A DNA stretch of 64,000 nucleotides from Elusimicrobiota bacterium (GCA_031287735.1 JAITSO010000054.1:97024-161023), one strand, 5' to 3'; shown: positions 45,009 to 55,011, counted from the stretch's first letter. Notes: generated by a model from the sequence alone, not told the origin. A program made the numbers and translations.

Positions 45009-45734
45009 TTAATCTCTAGCTAAAGTTAGAGCATATACTTTTTTGGCACCAAATTGTTTTAGAATTCTTGCACAAAACGAGAGTGTGTGACAAGTTGTAG
45101 CTATATCGTCTACTAAAAGTATATTTTTGCTTTTTATCAGGTTTTCATTTTTAATGGCAAAAGAACCAGCTATATTTTTTTGCCTCTCAATTCTAGACAG
45201 CTTAAATTGAGGTTTTGTTATTCTGCGTCTTACTAAAGTGTTTTCTAGTAGTGGAATTTTAGATTTTAAAGAAAGTTCTTTGGCAAGTATATACGCTTGA
45301 TTATATCCTCGCTTTAAATATCTAAATATATTTAAAGGAATTGGAATGATAAAATCTGTCTGAAAATAAAAATCATTTTCTGAGAAAGTTTTGAAAAGTG
45401 CATTTCCAAAATCTCTAGCAAGAAAGATTTTACTTGAGTACTTAAAATTCAAAACCAATTCTCTTAAATTGCCCTTGTAAAAATAAGAACTCCTTAAACT
45501 CTCAAAGTCGTACTCTCTTATGCTTTTTCTGCACATATAGCAGTGTTTTCCGTATTCAAGTGTTGGTAGAGACAAGCCGCATTTTTGGCAAATTGGCTCC
45601 TTTATAAAAATCAGAGATTTTTGACATTGTGGGCAAATGCGGTTTTCAGATAAAGCGTCCAATTCATTTTTGCATATAGAGCAAGTTAAAGGGAAGAAAA
45701 AGTTGGCAGTTTTTAAGAAAAAATTTTTCAGCAT
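45009..45734 (-). CDS. comF: ComF family phosphoribosyltransferase-like protein
   Basis: A 241-residue ComF/GntX protein: an N-terminal zinc-ribbon part (CSICKNEL, CPQC, CQKCGL, CYMC) followed by a phosphoribosyltransferase fold with RGYNQAYILAKEL, KPQFKLSRIERQKNI and the PRPP-loop ILLVDDIATTCHTL. ComF homologues serve DNA uptake or repair of ssDNA, not nucleotide salvage. The ATG at 45734 gives the usual domain start; a GTG at 45791 would add 19 residues. It follows tadC on the same strand. Confidence 0.92.
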   Translation of the reverse strand: MLKNFFLKTANFFFPLTCSICKNELDALSENRICPQCQKSLIFIKEPICQKCGLSLPTLEYGKHCYMCRKSIREYDFESLRSSYFYKGNLRELVLNFKYSSKIFLARDFGNALFKTFSENDFYFQTDFIIPIPLNIFRYLKRGYNQAYILAKELSLKSKIPLLENTLVRRRITKPQFKLSRIERQKNIAGSFAIKNENLIKSKNILLVDDIATTCHTLSFCARILKQFGAKKVYALTLARD

Positions 45735-45805
45735 TTTTGTGTTCTCGCAATTTGTCCTAAAAAATTTTAAGTATGGTTTATTTATCACCACAGAAACTCA
45801 AAAGT

Positions 45806-46687
45806 CTACAACCCAGCTTTTAGTAAGTTTATTATTATAGGTCCAAAAATTGCGATAAATATAGTTGGAAAAATCAGCAAAACTAACGGCAGTAAAATTT
45901 TCACCGGTGCTTGGTGAGCTTTTTTTTCAGATAGACTTGCGTTTTCGTTTCTTAAATCCTTTGCAATAAATTTTAAAGCTTCTGACATTTGAGAACCAGA
46001 TTCGAGTGAGCGGATTATGGTTTTAGAAAAAAACTCAAGTCGGTCTATCCTTGTTTTTTGCGCCATTTCCAAAAGTGCTATTTTTTGTTCACTGCCAAGT
46101 TGAATTTTTAACAAAGCATCTTTTAGCACGTCTGAAAGAGGACCTGTTAATACTTGCGTAACTTTTTCAGCTGCCGAATAAAAATTTAAGCCAGCCGAAA
46201 GCATTATTGAAAGCAAATCTGCTACATCGGGTAATTGCAAAATTATTTGCTCTCTTTTTTTTGAAACAATTTCTTTGAGTTTCAGATACGGGATAAGAAA
46301 AAAAACAATTGCAAAAACAACAGTGAAAAAATTAAGACCTATAAAAATTATGCAAAAAACAATTCCCGCAATCATTGACAATATTTGTAAAGACATAAAT
46401 TGGTAAGGCGTTATTTTCTCGAAAGTATTGCCTGCAAATTTTAATAAATACGACAACTCTTTAGCCATATATTCTGATTTAGAAAATTTTATAGAAGCTA
46501 ATAAATTTCCAATTTTTGCTGATAGAATTAAAATAAGCGTTGTGCAAAAAGAAATTTTTGCTTCTGGAGAATAGACGGATAACTTAGATAAAACAAAAGC
46601 GTTGATTTTTCTCAAATTTAATAAGAGAAAAAGGCTTAAGAAAAAGACGCTTAAAGCAACAAATAAACAAAATGCAAAAATGTTCAC
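45806..46687 (-). CDS. tadC: TadC-like pilus assembly membrane protein (T2SS-F domain)
   Basis: A 293-residue inner-membrane protein. It has hydrophobic segments at both ends and in the middle (~1-25, ~100-150, ~265-290), with a cytoplasmic T2SS-F domain: LQLPDVADLLSIMLSAGLNFYSA, then SDVLKDALLKIQLG, SKTIIRSLESGSQMSEALKF. Together with TadB it forms the platform on which the TadA ATPase drives pilin assembly. Its start overlaps the tadB stop by four bases. Confidence 0.9.
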   Translation of the reverse strand: MNIFAFCLFVALSVFFLSLFLLLNLRKINAFVLSKLSVYSPEAKISFCTTLILILSAKIGNLLASIKFSKSEYMAKELSYLLKFAGNTFEKITPYQFMSLQILSMIAGIVFCIIFIGLNFFTVVFAIVFFLIPYLKLKEIVSKKREQIILQLPDVADLLSIMLSAGLNFYSAAEKVTQVLTGPLSDVLKDALLKIQLGSEQKIALLEMAQKTRIDRLEFFSKTIIRSLESGSQMSEALKFIAKDLRNENASLSEKKAHQAPVKILLPLVLLIFPTIFIAIFGPIIINLLKAGL

Positions 46688-47490
46688 AATTTAACCTCCG
46701 TCATTTTTTTAATGATAAAAGAGCCGCTGATGGTTAGTACCACGATTATCAAAAGCAAAATATTGCCGGCAAAAGTTGTAAACAATACGCCTGTAATTTC
46801 TGGTTCTATTAAATAAGTCATTGCTATTACGACGAAAGGTATAGAGCTTACGATATTTCCAGACATCTTACCTTGTGCTGTTAGTGCAGATATTTTTCTG
46901 CCGATAGTAATTCTTTGGGCTATCATATCGTTGATTTTTTCAAAAATTCCACTCAACGAAGCACCAGTATCTTTTGAGATTATTAAAGTGTTAAACATAA
47001 ATTTTAATTCTTTGTTCTGAGTGTTTTTTGCAGCGGCTTCTAAAGCTTCTCCAACATTTACCCCTAAAGCGATTCTGCTTGAAATAGCTCTAAATTCTGT
47101 CTTTAACGGTTCTTTTAATTCATTTTGTGCAACAATGAGTGCATTTTGTATTGAATTACCAACTTGGACAGAACTTTTTATTATAGACAATGCCTCCATC
47201 ACTTGTCTGTCAATTAAATTTTGGTTTTTTTGAAAGTTCCTATGTTTTATATTCCAACTAAAGTATAAGTATAAAATGACAAAAATTATCGCAAAAATTA
47301 TTTTGTTTAGAAGCAAAAAAGTTACAATAAAAATAGTACAAGGAATGACAAACGATGCTTTTGAAAATTCTTTTTTGGTAGCACAAGCAGCGGCTTGCTT
47401 TTTGGAATTTTCTTTTGCTGAAGAAAAATAATACAAGCTTATAAAAAAAACGAAAGCACTAAAAGAAATAAGTAGTAGCAGAATTTCCAT
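46684..47490 (-). CDS. tadB: TadB-like pilus assembly membrane protein (T2SS-F domain)
   Basis: A 268-residue TadB homologue with N-terminal and C-terminal membrane helices around a T2SS-F domain: VMEALSIIKSSVQVGNSIQNAL, LGVNVGEALEAAAKNT, LIISKDTGASLSGIFEKI and RKISALTAQGKMSGNIVSSIP. GGAG precedes the ATG. First gene of the leftward tadB-tadC-comF run. TadA is 38 kb away in this window, so the Tad locus is split. Confidence 0.92.
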   Translation of the reverse strand: MEILLLLISFSAFVFFISLYYFSSAKENSKKQAAACATKKEFSKASFVIPCTIFIVTFLLLNKIIFAIIFVILYLYFSWNIKHRNFQKNQNLIDRQVMEALSIIKSSVQVGNSIQNALIVAQNELKEPLKTEFRAISSRIALGVNVGEALEAAAKNTQNKELKFMFNTLIISKDTGASLSGIFEKINDMIAQRITIGRKISALTAQGKMSGNIVSSIPFVVIAMTYLIEPEITGVLFTTFAGNILLLIIVVLTISGSFIIKKMTEVKL

Positions 47491-47701
47491 TTTGTCTCCA
47501 TAACAAAAATTTAATTAACATCTATAAAACAAAAGCTAGAACATGCTTTTTTATAAAAATCAGCTTGGCTTTATGTACAAACAGATTAAACATCAGCTTG
47601 TTTTTCTTTAAACTGCAAAATAAGGTTTTTGTTCTCTAACGCTTTTACTTATAGCTTGCTGTCTTACTCTGCTAATTGTCCTTTTGGTAGTTGCAAAAAT
47701 G

Positions 47702-48286
47702 TTATTTGGAGATAACAAAAGTCGCTGTTTGTGCCAGCAAATTTGGAAAAAACGCAATCTCTTTTTTTTCTCTAAAGAAAAAACTATTAAGTATCTTATA
47801 GTTGTTTTTACAGCAGAAATTTTCAAAGTCTTTTATGCTTAAAAAACGTAAATTTGGAGAATCATACCATTGATAAGGTAGATTTTTTGTTACAGGCGAT
47901 TTGCCAAATAGCAAATCTTTTCTTGCAGAAATATAGGCAAAATTTGGAAAACTCACTATGGCGTGTTTTCCGATTCTAAAACATTCTTTTATAATAGTGT
48001 CAATGCTCTCTATTTGCTGAAAAGTGTTATATAAAATGACGTAATCAAAACAATTGCCCGGATAAGCTGTGATAGCGTTTTCAATAGATGAGTGAAAAAC
48101 CGTTAAATCTTTTTCAACACAAACATAAATTAGTTTTTCATCACGCTCTATACCTTGCACTCTTGCATTTCTTTTAGTTTTAAGTTCAAACATCAAACTA
48201 CCGTCGCCGCAGCCTAAGTCCAAAATTTTGGCGTTTTCATCAACAAGTTCAATGATTTTTCTGTATTCTAGTATTTTATTAGGCAC
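47702..48286 (-). CDS. metW: MetW methyltransferase-like protein
   Basis: A 195-residue MetW, which accompanies MetX in homoserine acylation and methionine synthesis. The SAM-fold motif [17 protein letters not shown], the GIERDE strand end and [14 protein letters not shown] are typical. The GTG at 48286 is the better start: GAGG lies six bases upstream and the start overlaps the last eight bases of metX, giving coupled translation. An ATG at 48340 would add 18 unmatched residues. Confidence 0.93.
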   Translation of the reverse strand: MPNKILEYRKIIELVDENAKILDLGCGDGSLMFELKTKRNARVQGIERDEKLIYVCVEKDLTVFHSSIENAITAYPGNCFDYVILYNTFQQIESIDTIIKECFRIGKHAIVSFPNFAYISARKDLLFGKSPVTKNLPYQWYDSPNLRFLSIKDFENFCCKNNYKILNSFFFREKKEIAFFPNLLAQTATFVISK

Positions 48287-49400
48287 TGCCGACCTCTTTG
48301 TATAATTTTGAAAGAAAGTGACGGATGAGTTTTGTCTCATCTTCTATTTCAATTAAAAAAGCATCATGTCCATAAGATGATTTTATTTCAATATAAGTTG
48401 CTTTACAGTTGCTCAAAGCAAGTGTGCGTATAATTTCTTCTGATTGGTATGGCAGATAAAGCCAATCTGAGGCAAAAGAAATAATTAAAAAATTTATATT
48501 GTCAGTGTCTTTTTTTAAAAAATTGTTTCCCGAAACATCAAAATAATCCATTGCTTTTGTAATGTACAAATAAGAATTTGCATCAAAGCGTTTTACAAAA
48601 ACTGAACCTTGATAATTTAAATATCCTTCAACTTCAAAATCTGGATTAAAGCTGAAAGAATAATTGCGGTTTTTTAGATCTCTTGAAAATTTATCTTCCA
48701 TAGATTTATCGCTCATATATGTTATATGCCCCATCATTCTTGCGACAGAAAGACCTTTTACTGGTTGTCTTTTGCCGTAATAATCTCCGTCATTCCAGTC
48801 GGCATCAGCCATTATTGCTTGTCTAGCAACTTCATTAAAAGCAATTTGTTGAGGCGAATGTTTCATGGTTGTAGAAATTGGGATGGCAGAGCGTATTTTT
48901 TCAGGAAAAGAGACAGCCCATTGTAAAACTTGCATTCCGCCCATAGAGCCGCCAGCTACAGAAAGCAATTTTTCAATCCCTAAAAAATCAGTAAGTTTTT
49001 TTTGAAGGACGACCATATCGGAAATTGTTATGAAAGGAAAATCTAATGCATAGCGTTTGTTATTTTGAGGATTTATTGACGAAGGACCGGTGGTTCCCGC
49101 ACATCCGCCTAAAACATTTGAGCAAATTACAAAATACTTATTGGTATCAAAGGCTTTTCCAGGTCCTATCATCGAATCCCACCAGCCAGGCTTTTCTGCA
49201 CCTTTGTGAAAACCTGCTGCATGAGCATCGCCTGTAAAAGCATGGTCTATTAAAATGGCATTGCTTTTGGAAGCGTTCAATTTTCCATAAGTTTCATAAG
49301 CGACAATAACTTTTCTTAATTCTTTTCCAGAGCATAAAGTTAAATTATCAAAAGTTACATATTGTGTTTCAACTGTTCCTATTGAGTTGGGGTTTTCCAT
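48279..49400 (-). CDS. metX: Homoserine O-acetyltransferase MetX
   Basis: A 373-residue alpha/beta-hydrolase enzyme that acylates homoserine at the first committed step of methionine synthesis. Seen are [36 protein letters not shown], the nucleophile elbow [10 protein letters not shown] near residue 150, [10 protein letters not shown] and the C-terminal [10 protein letters not shown] with the catalytic histidine. Many MetX proteins turn out to use succinyl-CoA; the acyl donor is not settled. No SAM riboswitch was recognised upstream, where a repeat-rich non-coding region begins. Confidence 0.96.
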   Translation of the reverse strand: MENPNSIGTVETQYVTFDNLTLCSGKELRKVIVAYETYGKLNASKSNAILIDHAFTGDAHAAGFHKGAEKPGWWDSMIGPGKAFDTNKYFVICSNVLGGCAGTTGPSSINPQNNKRYALDFPFITISDMVVLQKKLTDFLGIEKLLSVAGGSMGGMQVLQWAVSFPEKIRSAIPISTTMKHSPQQIAFNEVARQAIMADADWNDGDYYGKRQPVKGLSVARMMGHITYMSDKSMEDKFSRDLKNRNYSFSFNPDFEVEGYLNYQGSVFVKRFDANSYLYITKAMDYFDVSGNNFLKKDTDNINFLIISFASDWLYLPYQSEEIIRTLALSNCKATYIEIKSSYGHDAFLIEIEDETKLIRHFLSKLYKEVGSA

Positions 49401-49541
49401 TTATTTCGATTTATCCTTGCGTTATCTTTGTTTCCTTTTTTGGCTACTTCCTATGAGTTGCAGTTTTTTCTACATTATGCTGAATTTTATTTATTTTTTC
49501 CAAATTTGCAAAAGTGTAGCGTGTAGAAATTTTCTTATTTT

Positions 49542-49702
49542 TTAATTCCCACTTTATTAAAGGGGGTGGGCGGGCTTCGCACGGCCGGGGGTTTTAAGAC
49601 CTATCGATTTAACGTTTAGTTATAAATTTATATGAAAAGCTGGAAATTTAGGTTCGAAAACCCCCGTACTATCGCCCACCCCCTTTAAAAAAGGTGGAAT
49701 TT
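49542..49702. repeat. MITE-like palindromic repeat, copy 1
   Basis: A ~161-base element with long imperfect terminal inverted repeats of ~50 bases (TTTATTAAAGGGGGTGGGCG against CGCCCACCCCCTTTAAAAAA, then GGGGGTTTT against AAAACCCCC). The arms surround a unique ~55-base centre (about 49602-49650). It is much more GC-rich than its surroundings and contains no open frame. Confidence 0.8.
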
Positions 49703-49846
49703 ACGGTAAAGGAAGTACTGCTTAAGGAAGGGTGAATTAAAGGCGGGGTGTTATTCCAACTTTATTGAAAAGATTGGCGGGGTTGTGGGTTTTAATTCCC
49801 CCTTTATTAAAGGGTTGGCGGGTTGTGGGGTTTTATTCCACATTTT
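49703..49846. repeat. Degenerate fragments of the same palindromic repeat
   Basis: Between the two full copies are partial arms such as TTATTCCAACTTTATTGAAAAG and TTCCCCCTTTATTAAAGGG, each followed by a GGCGGGTTGTGGG-like string. They look like decayed or nested insertions of the element. No gene is visible from 49401 to 50251. Confidence 0.6.
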
Positions 49847-50004
49847 TTAATTCCCACTTTATTAAAGGGGGTGGGCGCGATAGCGGCCGGGGGTTTTAAG
49901 ACCTATTGATTTAACGTTTAGTTATAAAATTATATGAAAAGCTGGAAATTTAGGTTCGAAAACCCCCGTCCTATCGGACACCCCCTTTAAAAAAGGTGGA
50001 ATTT
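49847..50004. repeat. MITE-like palindromic repeat, copy 2
   Basis: This is a direct-oriented second copy of the element at 49542-49702. The centre is nearly identical (GATTTAACGTTTAGTTATAAA, GAAAAGCTGGAAATTTAGG) and most differences lie in the hairpin shoulders (CGCGATAGCGG for CGGGCTTCGCACGG). A further ~30 bases after each copy (TTAGGAAAGGTGAATT / TAAGGAAGGGTGAATT) are also related. Confidence 0.8.
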
Positions 50005-50180
50005 GCGGCGAGTAGTTCTCCCTTTTAGGAAAGGTGAATTGCGTCACTGCTATTTGAAAGAGTGAAAAAACGTCAATTTGTCTGTTTCATTATGAAAAAA
50101 TTGTCATATTATTCGTCAAAATAATATAGTAGTCACTTAACAATTTTTATTTAGTTGGTGCAAAAATTCACTTACTAAGC

Positions 50181-50208
50181 TTACTGGGTTAAAAGAATTT
50201 GCTACAAT
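50181..50208 (+). promoter_or_regulatory. Possible promoter of proS-mutS
   Basis: TTACTG (50181-50186) and TACAAT (50203-50208) are 16 bases apart, 44 bases before the proS ATG. Just upstream is the inverted repeat ATATTATT / AATAATAT (50106-50127). No T-box features were recognised. Confidence 0.3.
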
Positions 50209-50251
50209 CATAAGTGTTGGGTATTCAATATGTTTTTTAAGAGGTTACTAA

Positions 50252-51961
50252 ATGTTTTTTTCAAAAATGTTAATTCCCACTTTAAGAGAAGCACCGTCGG
50301 ATGCTGACAATGTTTCAGCAAAACTTATGATTAGAGCGGGGATGATTAGAAAGTTGGGTAGCGGTCTTTATGAAATTTTACCTTTGGGTTTGAGGCTTTT
50401 AAGGAAAGTTGAAAAAATTATTCGTGAAGAAATGAATAAAGCTGGAGGACAGGAGATTTCTTTACCTTTGATTTTTCCAAAAGATTTATGGGTTGAAACA
50501 GGCAGATGGGACGTGTATGGGAAAGAACTTTTCCGACTGAAAGATAGAAAAATGGCTGAATTCTGTCTTGCACCAACTGCAGAAGAAGCCATAACGGATT
50601 TAGTCAGAAAAAACATCAATTCTTATAAAAATCTTCCTTTAATGCTTTATCAATTTGGAACAAAATTTAGAGATGAAATTCGTCCGCGTTTTGGAGTAAT
50701 GCGTTCAAGAGAATTTTTGATGAAAGATGCTTATTCCTTTCACACCGACGAAGCGGATTTAGAAAAATACTATAAAGTTATGGTTGATGCTTATACGAAT
50801 ATCTGCAAAAGATGTGGTTTTAATTTTAGAATTGTTGAAGCTGCAAGCGGTGCTATCGGCGGTTCTTTTTCTCATGAATTTATGATTTTAGCCGATACCG
50901 GGGAGGAAGAAATAGTATGGTGTAACTGCGGATACGGTGCAAACAGTGAAAAAGCACAATGTTTAGAGTATGAAAATTCCAAAGAAAACCCTGCCGATAT
51001 GGAAGAAGTTTTTACACCTGATATTGGAAGCGTTGAGGATGTCGCAAAATTTTTAAAAGAATCGCCTGATAAAATTATTAAAACGCTTATTTATACGGCT
51101 GACAGTAAGCCTATTGCTGTTTTAGTAAGAGGCGGCTGCGAAATAAACACAGTAAAACTTCAAACGCTTTTAGGTGCAAATGAAGTTTTGCTTGCCGATG
51201 AGAAAACTGTTATTTCAGTTACAAATAGTCCAGTAGGTTTTGCAGGACCTGTGAATTTAAAAAACATCCAAATTATAGCGGACTTATCTGTTTTGTCAAT
51301 AATAAATGCAGTGGTGGGAGCAAATAAAAAAGATTTCCACTTAAAAAACGTAAATTTTAAAAGAGATTTTAACGCTGATATAATTGCAGATATACGAAAC
51401 GTCAAAGAGGGCGATATTTGCCCGAGATGTAAAAAAGAAAAACTAAAATTTTCAAGAGGAATAGAAATAGGTCACACTTTTAAGCTTGGAGACAAATATT
51501 CAAAATCAATGAATGCCGTCTATTTAGACACCGACGGCAAAGAAAAATTTATCATTATGGGTTGCTACGGGATAGGCGTTACAAGAATTCTTGCCGCTAT
51601 AATAGAGCAATCGCATGACGAAAACGGTATAATTTGGACTGATACGGTTACTCCGTTTGAAGTTGTTATAGTTCCAATAAATTATGAGGATACAAAAACT
51701 AAAGAGTCGGTTGATAAAATTTACAAAGAACTCAAAAGTTTCGACATAGATGTTTTAATTGACGACAGAGCTGAAAGAGCGGGAATTAAATTTAAAGATG
51801 CGGATTTAATTGGAATTCCTTATAGAATAACTGTCGGAGAAAAAAATCTCGCGTTGGGTAAGGTTGAATTAAAATTTAGGAAAGATGCTAAAGATAAAGT
51901 CAAATTTTTGTCTTTGCAAGAAACAGTTGATGAAATCAAAAGTGTATTTAAACAAAAATAA
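50252..51961 (+). CDS. proS: Prolyl-tRNA synthetase, bacterial type
   Basis: A full-length 569-residue class II synthetase. Motif 1 to 3 regions are clear (GSGLYEILPLGLRLL, QFGTKFRDEIRPRFGVMRSREFLMKDAYSFH, and IIMGCYGIGVTRILAAIIEQ). The YbaK-like editing insertion that clears Ala-tRNA-Pro is present between motifs 2 and 3 (~230-385). The C-terminal anticodon-binding domain starts near VTPFEVVIVPINYED. AGAGG lies before the ATG. mutS starts six bases after its stop. Confidence 0.98.
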   Translation: MFFSKMLIPTLREAPSDADNVSAKLMIRAGMIRKLGSGLYEILPLGLRLLRKVEKIIREEMNKAGGQEISLPLIFPKDLWVETGRWDVYGKELFRLKDRKMAEFCLAPTAEEAITDLVRKNINSYKNLPLMLYQFGTKFRDEIRPRFGVMRSREFLMKDAYSFHTDEADLEKYYKVMVDAYTNICKRCGFNFRIVEAASGAIGGSFSHEFMILADTGEEEIVWCNCGYGANSEKAQCLEYENSKENPADMEEVFTPDIGSVEDVAKFLKESPDKIIKTLIYTADSKPIAVLVRGGCEINTVKLQTLLGANEVLLADEKTVISVTNSPVGFAGPVNLKNIQIIADLSVLSIINAVVGANKKDFHLKNVNFKRDFNADIIADIRNVKEGDICPRCKKEKLKFSRGIEIGHTFKLGDKYSKSMNAVYLDTDGKEKFIIMGCYGIGVTRILAAIIEQSHDENGIIWTDTVTPFEVVIVPINYEDTKTKESVDKIYKELKSFDIDVLIDDRAERAGIKFKDADLIGIPYRITVGEKNLALGKVELKFRKDAKDKVKFLSLQETVDEIKSVFKQK

Positions 51962-51967
51962 TTGTTT

Positions 51968-54550
51968 ATGAAAAAAGAAAATGAAGCTCCCGGTAAAATA
52001 ACACCTTTGATGAAACAATATTGGGATATAAAATCGAAATATTCCGATATGATTTTGTTTTTTCATCTTGGTGATTTTTATGAAATGTTTGCAGATGACG
52101 CTGTAAAAGCAGCACCCGTTCTTGAAGTGGCACTTACCAAGAGAGCAGGAATGACTATGTGCGGACTTCCATTCAAAGCTGCTCCAACCTACATAAAAAA
52201 ACTTATTGACAAAGGCTTGAAAGTAGCTATTTGCGATCAAATTGATGACCCAAAATTATCAAAAGGAATTGTAAAACGTGCAGTAACAAAAGTAATAACA
52301 CCAGGCACCATCCTTGAAGATATCTTATTAGAATCCAAAGAAAATAATTTTATTATGAGCATTTTGTTTGATGAGCAATTAAAGACTTGTGCTGTTTGTG
52401 CAAGCGATATTTCCACAGGAGATTTTTTTGTACTAGAAACTCCGCGTCAATCTTTTGAAGCAGAAATAGGCAAATACAACCCTGGCGAAATTATAGTTTC
52501 CAAAGATATGCTTTTAAAAAAAGAAATTGCCCAAGTTTTGGAAAAATTAAAACTTCCCATATCGACGATAGACAACTCTTATTTTGAGCTTGAGAATTCC
52601 AAAAACACTATTTTGGAAATTTTTGGTGCGGAGTCTTTAAAAAAATTTTCTTTAGACAAAGCTACTATAATTTGTTCCTGCGGTGCCTTGCTTTCTTATA
52701 TAAAAGAAATGCAGCCTCAAAGTATAGGGATTTTTTCAAATATAAAATATTTAAAAACTTGCGATTTTATGCTTTTAGACGCAAATGCCATAAAAAATTT
52801 AGAACTCTTAAAATCTTCTTCTACTGGCAAGTCAGAAAATTCCCTTTTTTACGTTTTAGATTCTACCAAAACACCTATGGGTGCAAGGCTTTTACGTCAA
52901 TGGTTGGTAAATCCTTTGTTGGATATTTCAAAAATTGAAAACCGCCAAAATATAGTGGATTTTTTTATTGAAAAAGCAGATATTAGAAAAGAAATAACTG
53001 AAAAATTAAAAGGTGTTTCAGACATTGAAAGAATTATGGCTAGGACCGCTTCAAATTCAGCAAATCCTAAAGAACTTAATGCTTTAAGAGATTCTTTAAA
53101 AATTATCAGTGAAAATTGCGAATTAGTAAATTCTCAAAAAATTTTAACGCTTGATTTGCCCGACAATAAACAAATTCAAAATAAAATATCAGAAGTTTTG
53201 CTTGGCGAGCCATCTATCGTTTTAAAAGATGGAAATGTTATACGCACAGGAGTTTCTGAAGCTCTTGACGAGCTTAGAATAATTTCCTCAGATACAAAAA
53301 CTTATATTTCAGATTTGGAAAGCAAAGAAAGAAAAAGCACAGGAATAGGAAATCTCAAAATCGGATATACGTCAGTGTTTGGGTATTACATAGAAGTTAG
53401 CAAGTCAAATACGGCAAATGTTCCTAAACATTATGTCAGAAAGCAAACTATAACAAACGGCGAAAGATACATAACTGACGAGCTTAAAATTTTCGAAGAA
53501 AAAGTTTTATCTTGCGATGAAAAAATTTTAAGAATTGAAAGCGAACTTTTTAATAATTTAAGACGTGAAATAGCAGTGTTTGCGGAACAAATTTTAAGAA
53601 CTTCGCAAATAATTTCAGAAATAGATGTTTTGTGTGGATTTGCTAAAAACGCTTTAGAGTGCAATTATACTCGTCCTAAAATTACAAATGGGAAAGAGCT
53701 TTTTATAGAAGAGGGCAGACATCCCGTTGTAGAAAAAATTTTAAAAAACGGAGAATTTACGGCAAATGATGTTTCTTTTGACGAAAACTCAAAAGTTATA
53801 ATTCTTACAGGTCCTAATATGTCTGGCAAATCCACATATTTAAGACAGACGGCGCTTATTGCAATAATGGCACAAATAGGTTCTTTTGTTCCGGCAAAGT
53901 CAGCACAAATTGGGGTTATAAACAGAGTTTTTACCCGCATAGGAGCGGGCGATAATTTGGCAGGCGGCGAGTCGACATTTATGGTTGAAATGACAGAAAC
54001 GGCAAATATTTTAAATTCTTATGACGATAGAAGTCTTATAATTCTTGATGAAATAGGCAGAGGCACTTCAACTTATGACGGGATGTCTATTGCTTGGGCT
54101 ATAATAGAGCATTTTGCAGACGATAGAAGAAAGGCAAATTCCGGAGTAAAAGTTCTTTTTGCTACACATTATTTTGAACTTACAGAATTAGCAAATTCAA
54201 TTAAAGACATAGTAAATTTTAGTGTTGACGTACGAGAATGGAACGGAGATGTTATTTTTTTGCACAAAATTATTAAGGGAAACGCCAATAAATCTTATGG
54301 CATTCATGTCGCAAAAATTGCCGGAATTCCAAGACAGGTAATAGAAAAAGCGTATAAAATTTTAAATAAATTGGAAGCAAATGCAATTGATGTGCAAAAA
54401 CAAAAAGAAAACACTCAAAAGGAACTTTTTTGCAATACAGAGCCTCAAATAATTTTTGATTTAAAAACCATAGACTTGAATGCTTTGTCACCTATAGATG
54501 CGTTTAATATTTTACGTGAGTGGAAAAAAAAATACTGCGAAAATTCTTGA
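51968..54550 (+). CDS. mutS: DNA mismatch repair protein MutS
   Basis: A complete 860-residue MutS. Mismatch-contact motif FHLGDFYEMF near residue 25-35 (Phe-x-Glu), connector and lever domains, Walker A GPNMSGKSTYLRQ near 616, LAGGESTFMVEM (signature), ILDEIGRGTSTYDG (Walker B) and ATHYFELTEL. The ATG at 51968 is used; a TTG at 51962 is alternative. No ribosome site of its own, so coupled to proS. A decayed duplicate of its last ~260 bases lies at 55295-55592. Confidence 0.98.
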   Translation: MKKENEAPGKITPLMKQYWDIKSKYSDMILFFHLGDFYEMFADDAVKAAPVLEVALTKRAGMTMCGLPFKAAPTYIKKLIDKGLKVAICDQIDDPKLSKGIVKRAVTKVITPGTILEDILLESKENNFIMSILFDEQLKTCAVCASDISTGDFFVLETPRQSFEAEIGKYNPGEIIVSKDMLLKKEIAQVLEKLKLPISTIDNSYFELENSKNTILEIFGAESLKKFSLDKATIICSCGALLSYIKEMQPQSIGIFSNIKYLKTCDFMLLDANAIKNLELLKSSSTGKSENSLFYVLDSTKTPMGARLLRQWLVNPLLDISKIENRQNIVDFFIEKADIRKEITEKLKGVSDIERIMARTASNSANPKELNALRDSLKIISENCELVNSQKILTLDLPDNKQIQNKISEVLLGEPSIVLKDGNVIRTGVSEALDELRIISSDTKTYISDLESKERKSTGIGNLKIGYTSVFGYYIEVSKSNTANVPKHYVRKQTITNGERYITDELKIFEEKVLSCDEKILRIESELFNNLRREIAVFAEQILRTSQIISEIDVLCGFAKNALECNYTRPKITNGKELFIEEGRHPVVEKILKNGEFTANDVSFDENSKVIILTGPNMSGKSTYLRQTALIAIMAQIGSFVPAKSAQIGVINRVFTRIGAGDNLAGGESTFMVEMTETANILNSYDDRSLIILDEIGRGTSTYDGMSIAWAIIEHFADDRRKANSGVKVLFATHYFELTELANSIKDIVNFSVDVREWNGDVIFLHKIIKGNANKSYGIHVAKIAGIPRQVIEKAYKILNKLEANAIDVQKQKENTQKELFCNTEPQIIFDLKTIDLNALSPIDAFNILREWKKKYCENS

Positions 54551-54564
54551 GTTTTTTGTTCTTT

Positions 54565-54732
54565 ATGAGAGTGCTTGTTTTTATAGTAGTTCTTTGTGCT
54601 GTGTTGAAGGTGTTTTGTAAGAATAGTGCAGATTTAAATAATGTTGTGTTGGAAAATTCTGCGGTATATATAGCCGAGCTGGCGTGTGCACATCTGAAGA
54701 CCACTGTCAGTGACGCGGAAATAGATGCGTAA
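54565..54732 (+). CDS. Possible small membrane protein, 55 residues
   Basis: An open frame just after mutS (14 bases past its stop) encoding one hydrophobic segment (VLVFIVVLCAVLKVF) and a short polar tail. No Shine-Dalgarno is visible. It could be a real small exported peptide or only chance; a longer frame from 54520 would overlap mutS. Confidence is low. Confidence 0.3.
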   Translation: MRVLVFIVVLCAVLKVFCKNSADLNNVVLENSAVYIAELACAHLKTTVSDAEIDA

Positions 54733-54774
54733 AGACTATGCCGATTAATTTATAGCAGCATTTCTCCGATAGTG

Positions 54775-55011
54775 TTATTTATTTTTTTTAACTGTTTCTC
54801 TAACAGTTGTTTTAGGGTGATCCTTTGCATAATCACCTGTGACGAATTTTCCAGTTATTGCACTCCTTGAAACTTTTGTTGCTTTTGCCATTTCTATTTT
54901 TCCCTCCTTTATTGTTTCTCTAACAGTTGTTTTAGGGTGATTCTTTGCATAATCGTTCGTGACGAATTTTCCAGTTACTGTACTTCTTGAAATTTTTGTT
55001 GTTTTTGCCAT
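54775..55011 (-). CDS. Tandemly duplicated small basic protein (RSxxTGKFV type)
   Basis: A 78-residue product made of two near-identical 40-codon halves, each MAK-T/A-TK-(I/V)-SRS-TGKFVT, then DYAK-HPKTTVRETIK. Single-unit proteins of this kind are common small hypothetical proteins with no agreed function. The first ATG (55011) follows AAGGAGG. The second unit keeps its own GGAGGG (54907-54902) and in-frame ATG at 54891, so it may be translated both as a fusion and separately. At the nucleotide level it is an exact 120-base tandem repeat. It lies inside the mutS duplication region. Confidence 0.75.
   Translation of the reverse strand: MAKTTKISRSTVTGKFVTNDYAKNHPKTTVRETIKEGKIEMAKATKVSRSAITGKFVTGDYAKDHPKTTVRETVKKNK

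Noticed and set aside
49401..49541. SAM riboswitch upstream of metX
   Set aside because: I looked for a SAM-I-like core on the minus strand and found none; the sequence is AT-rich without the expected helices.
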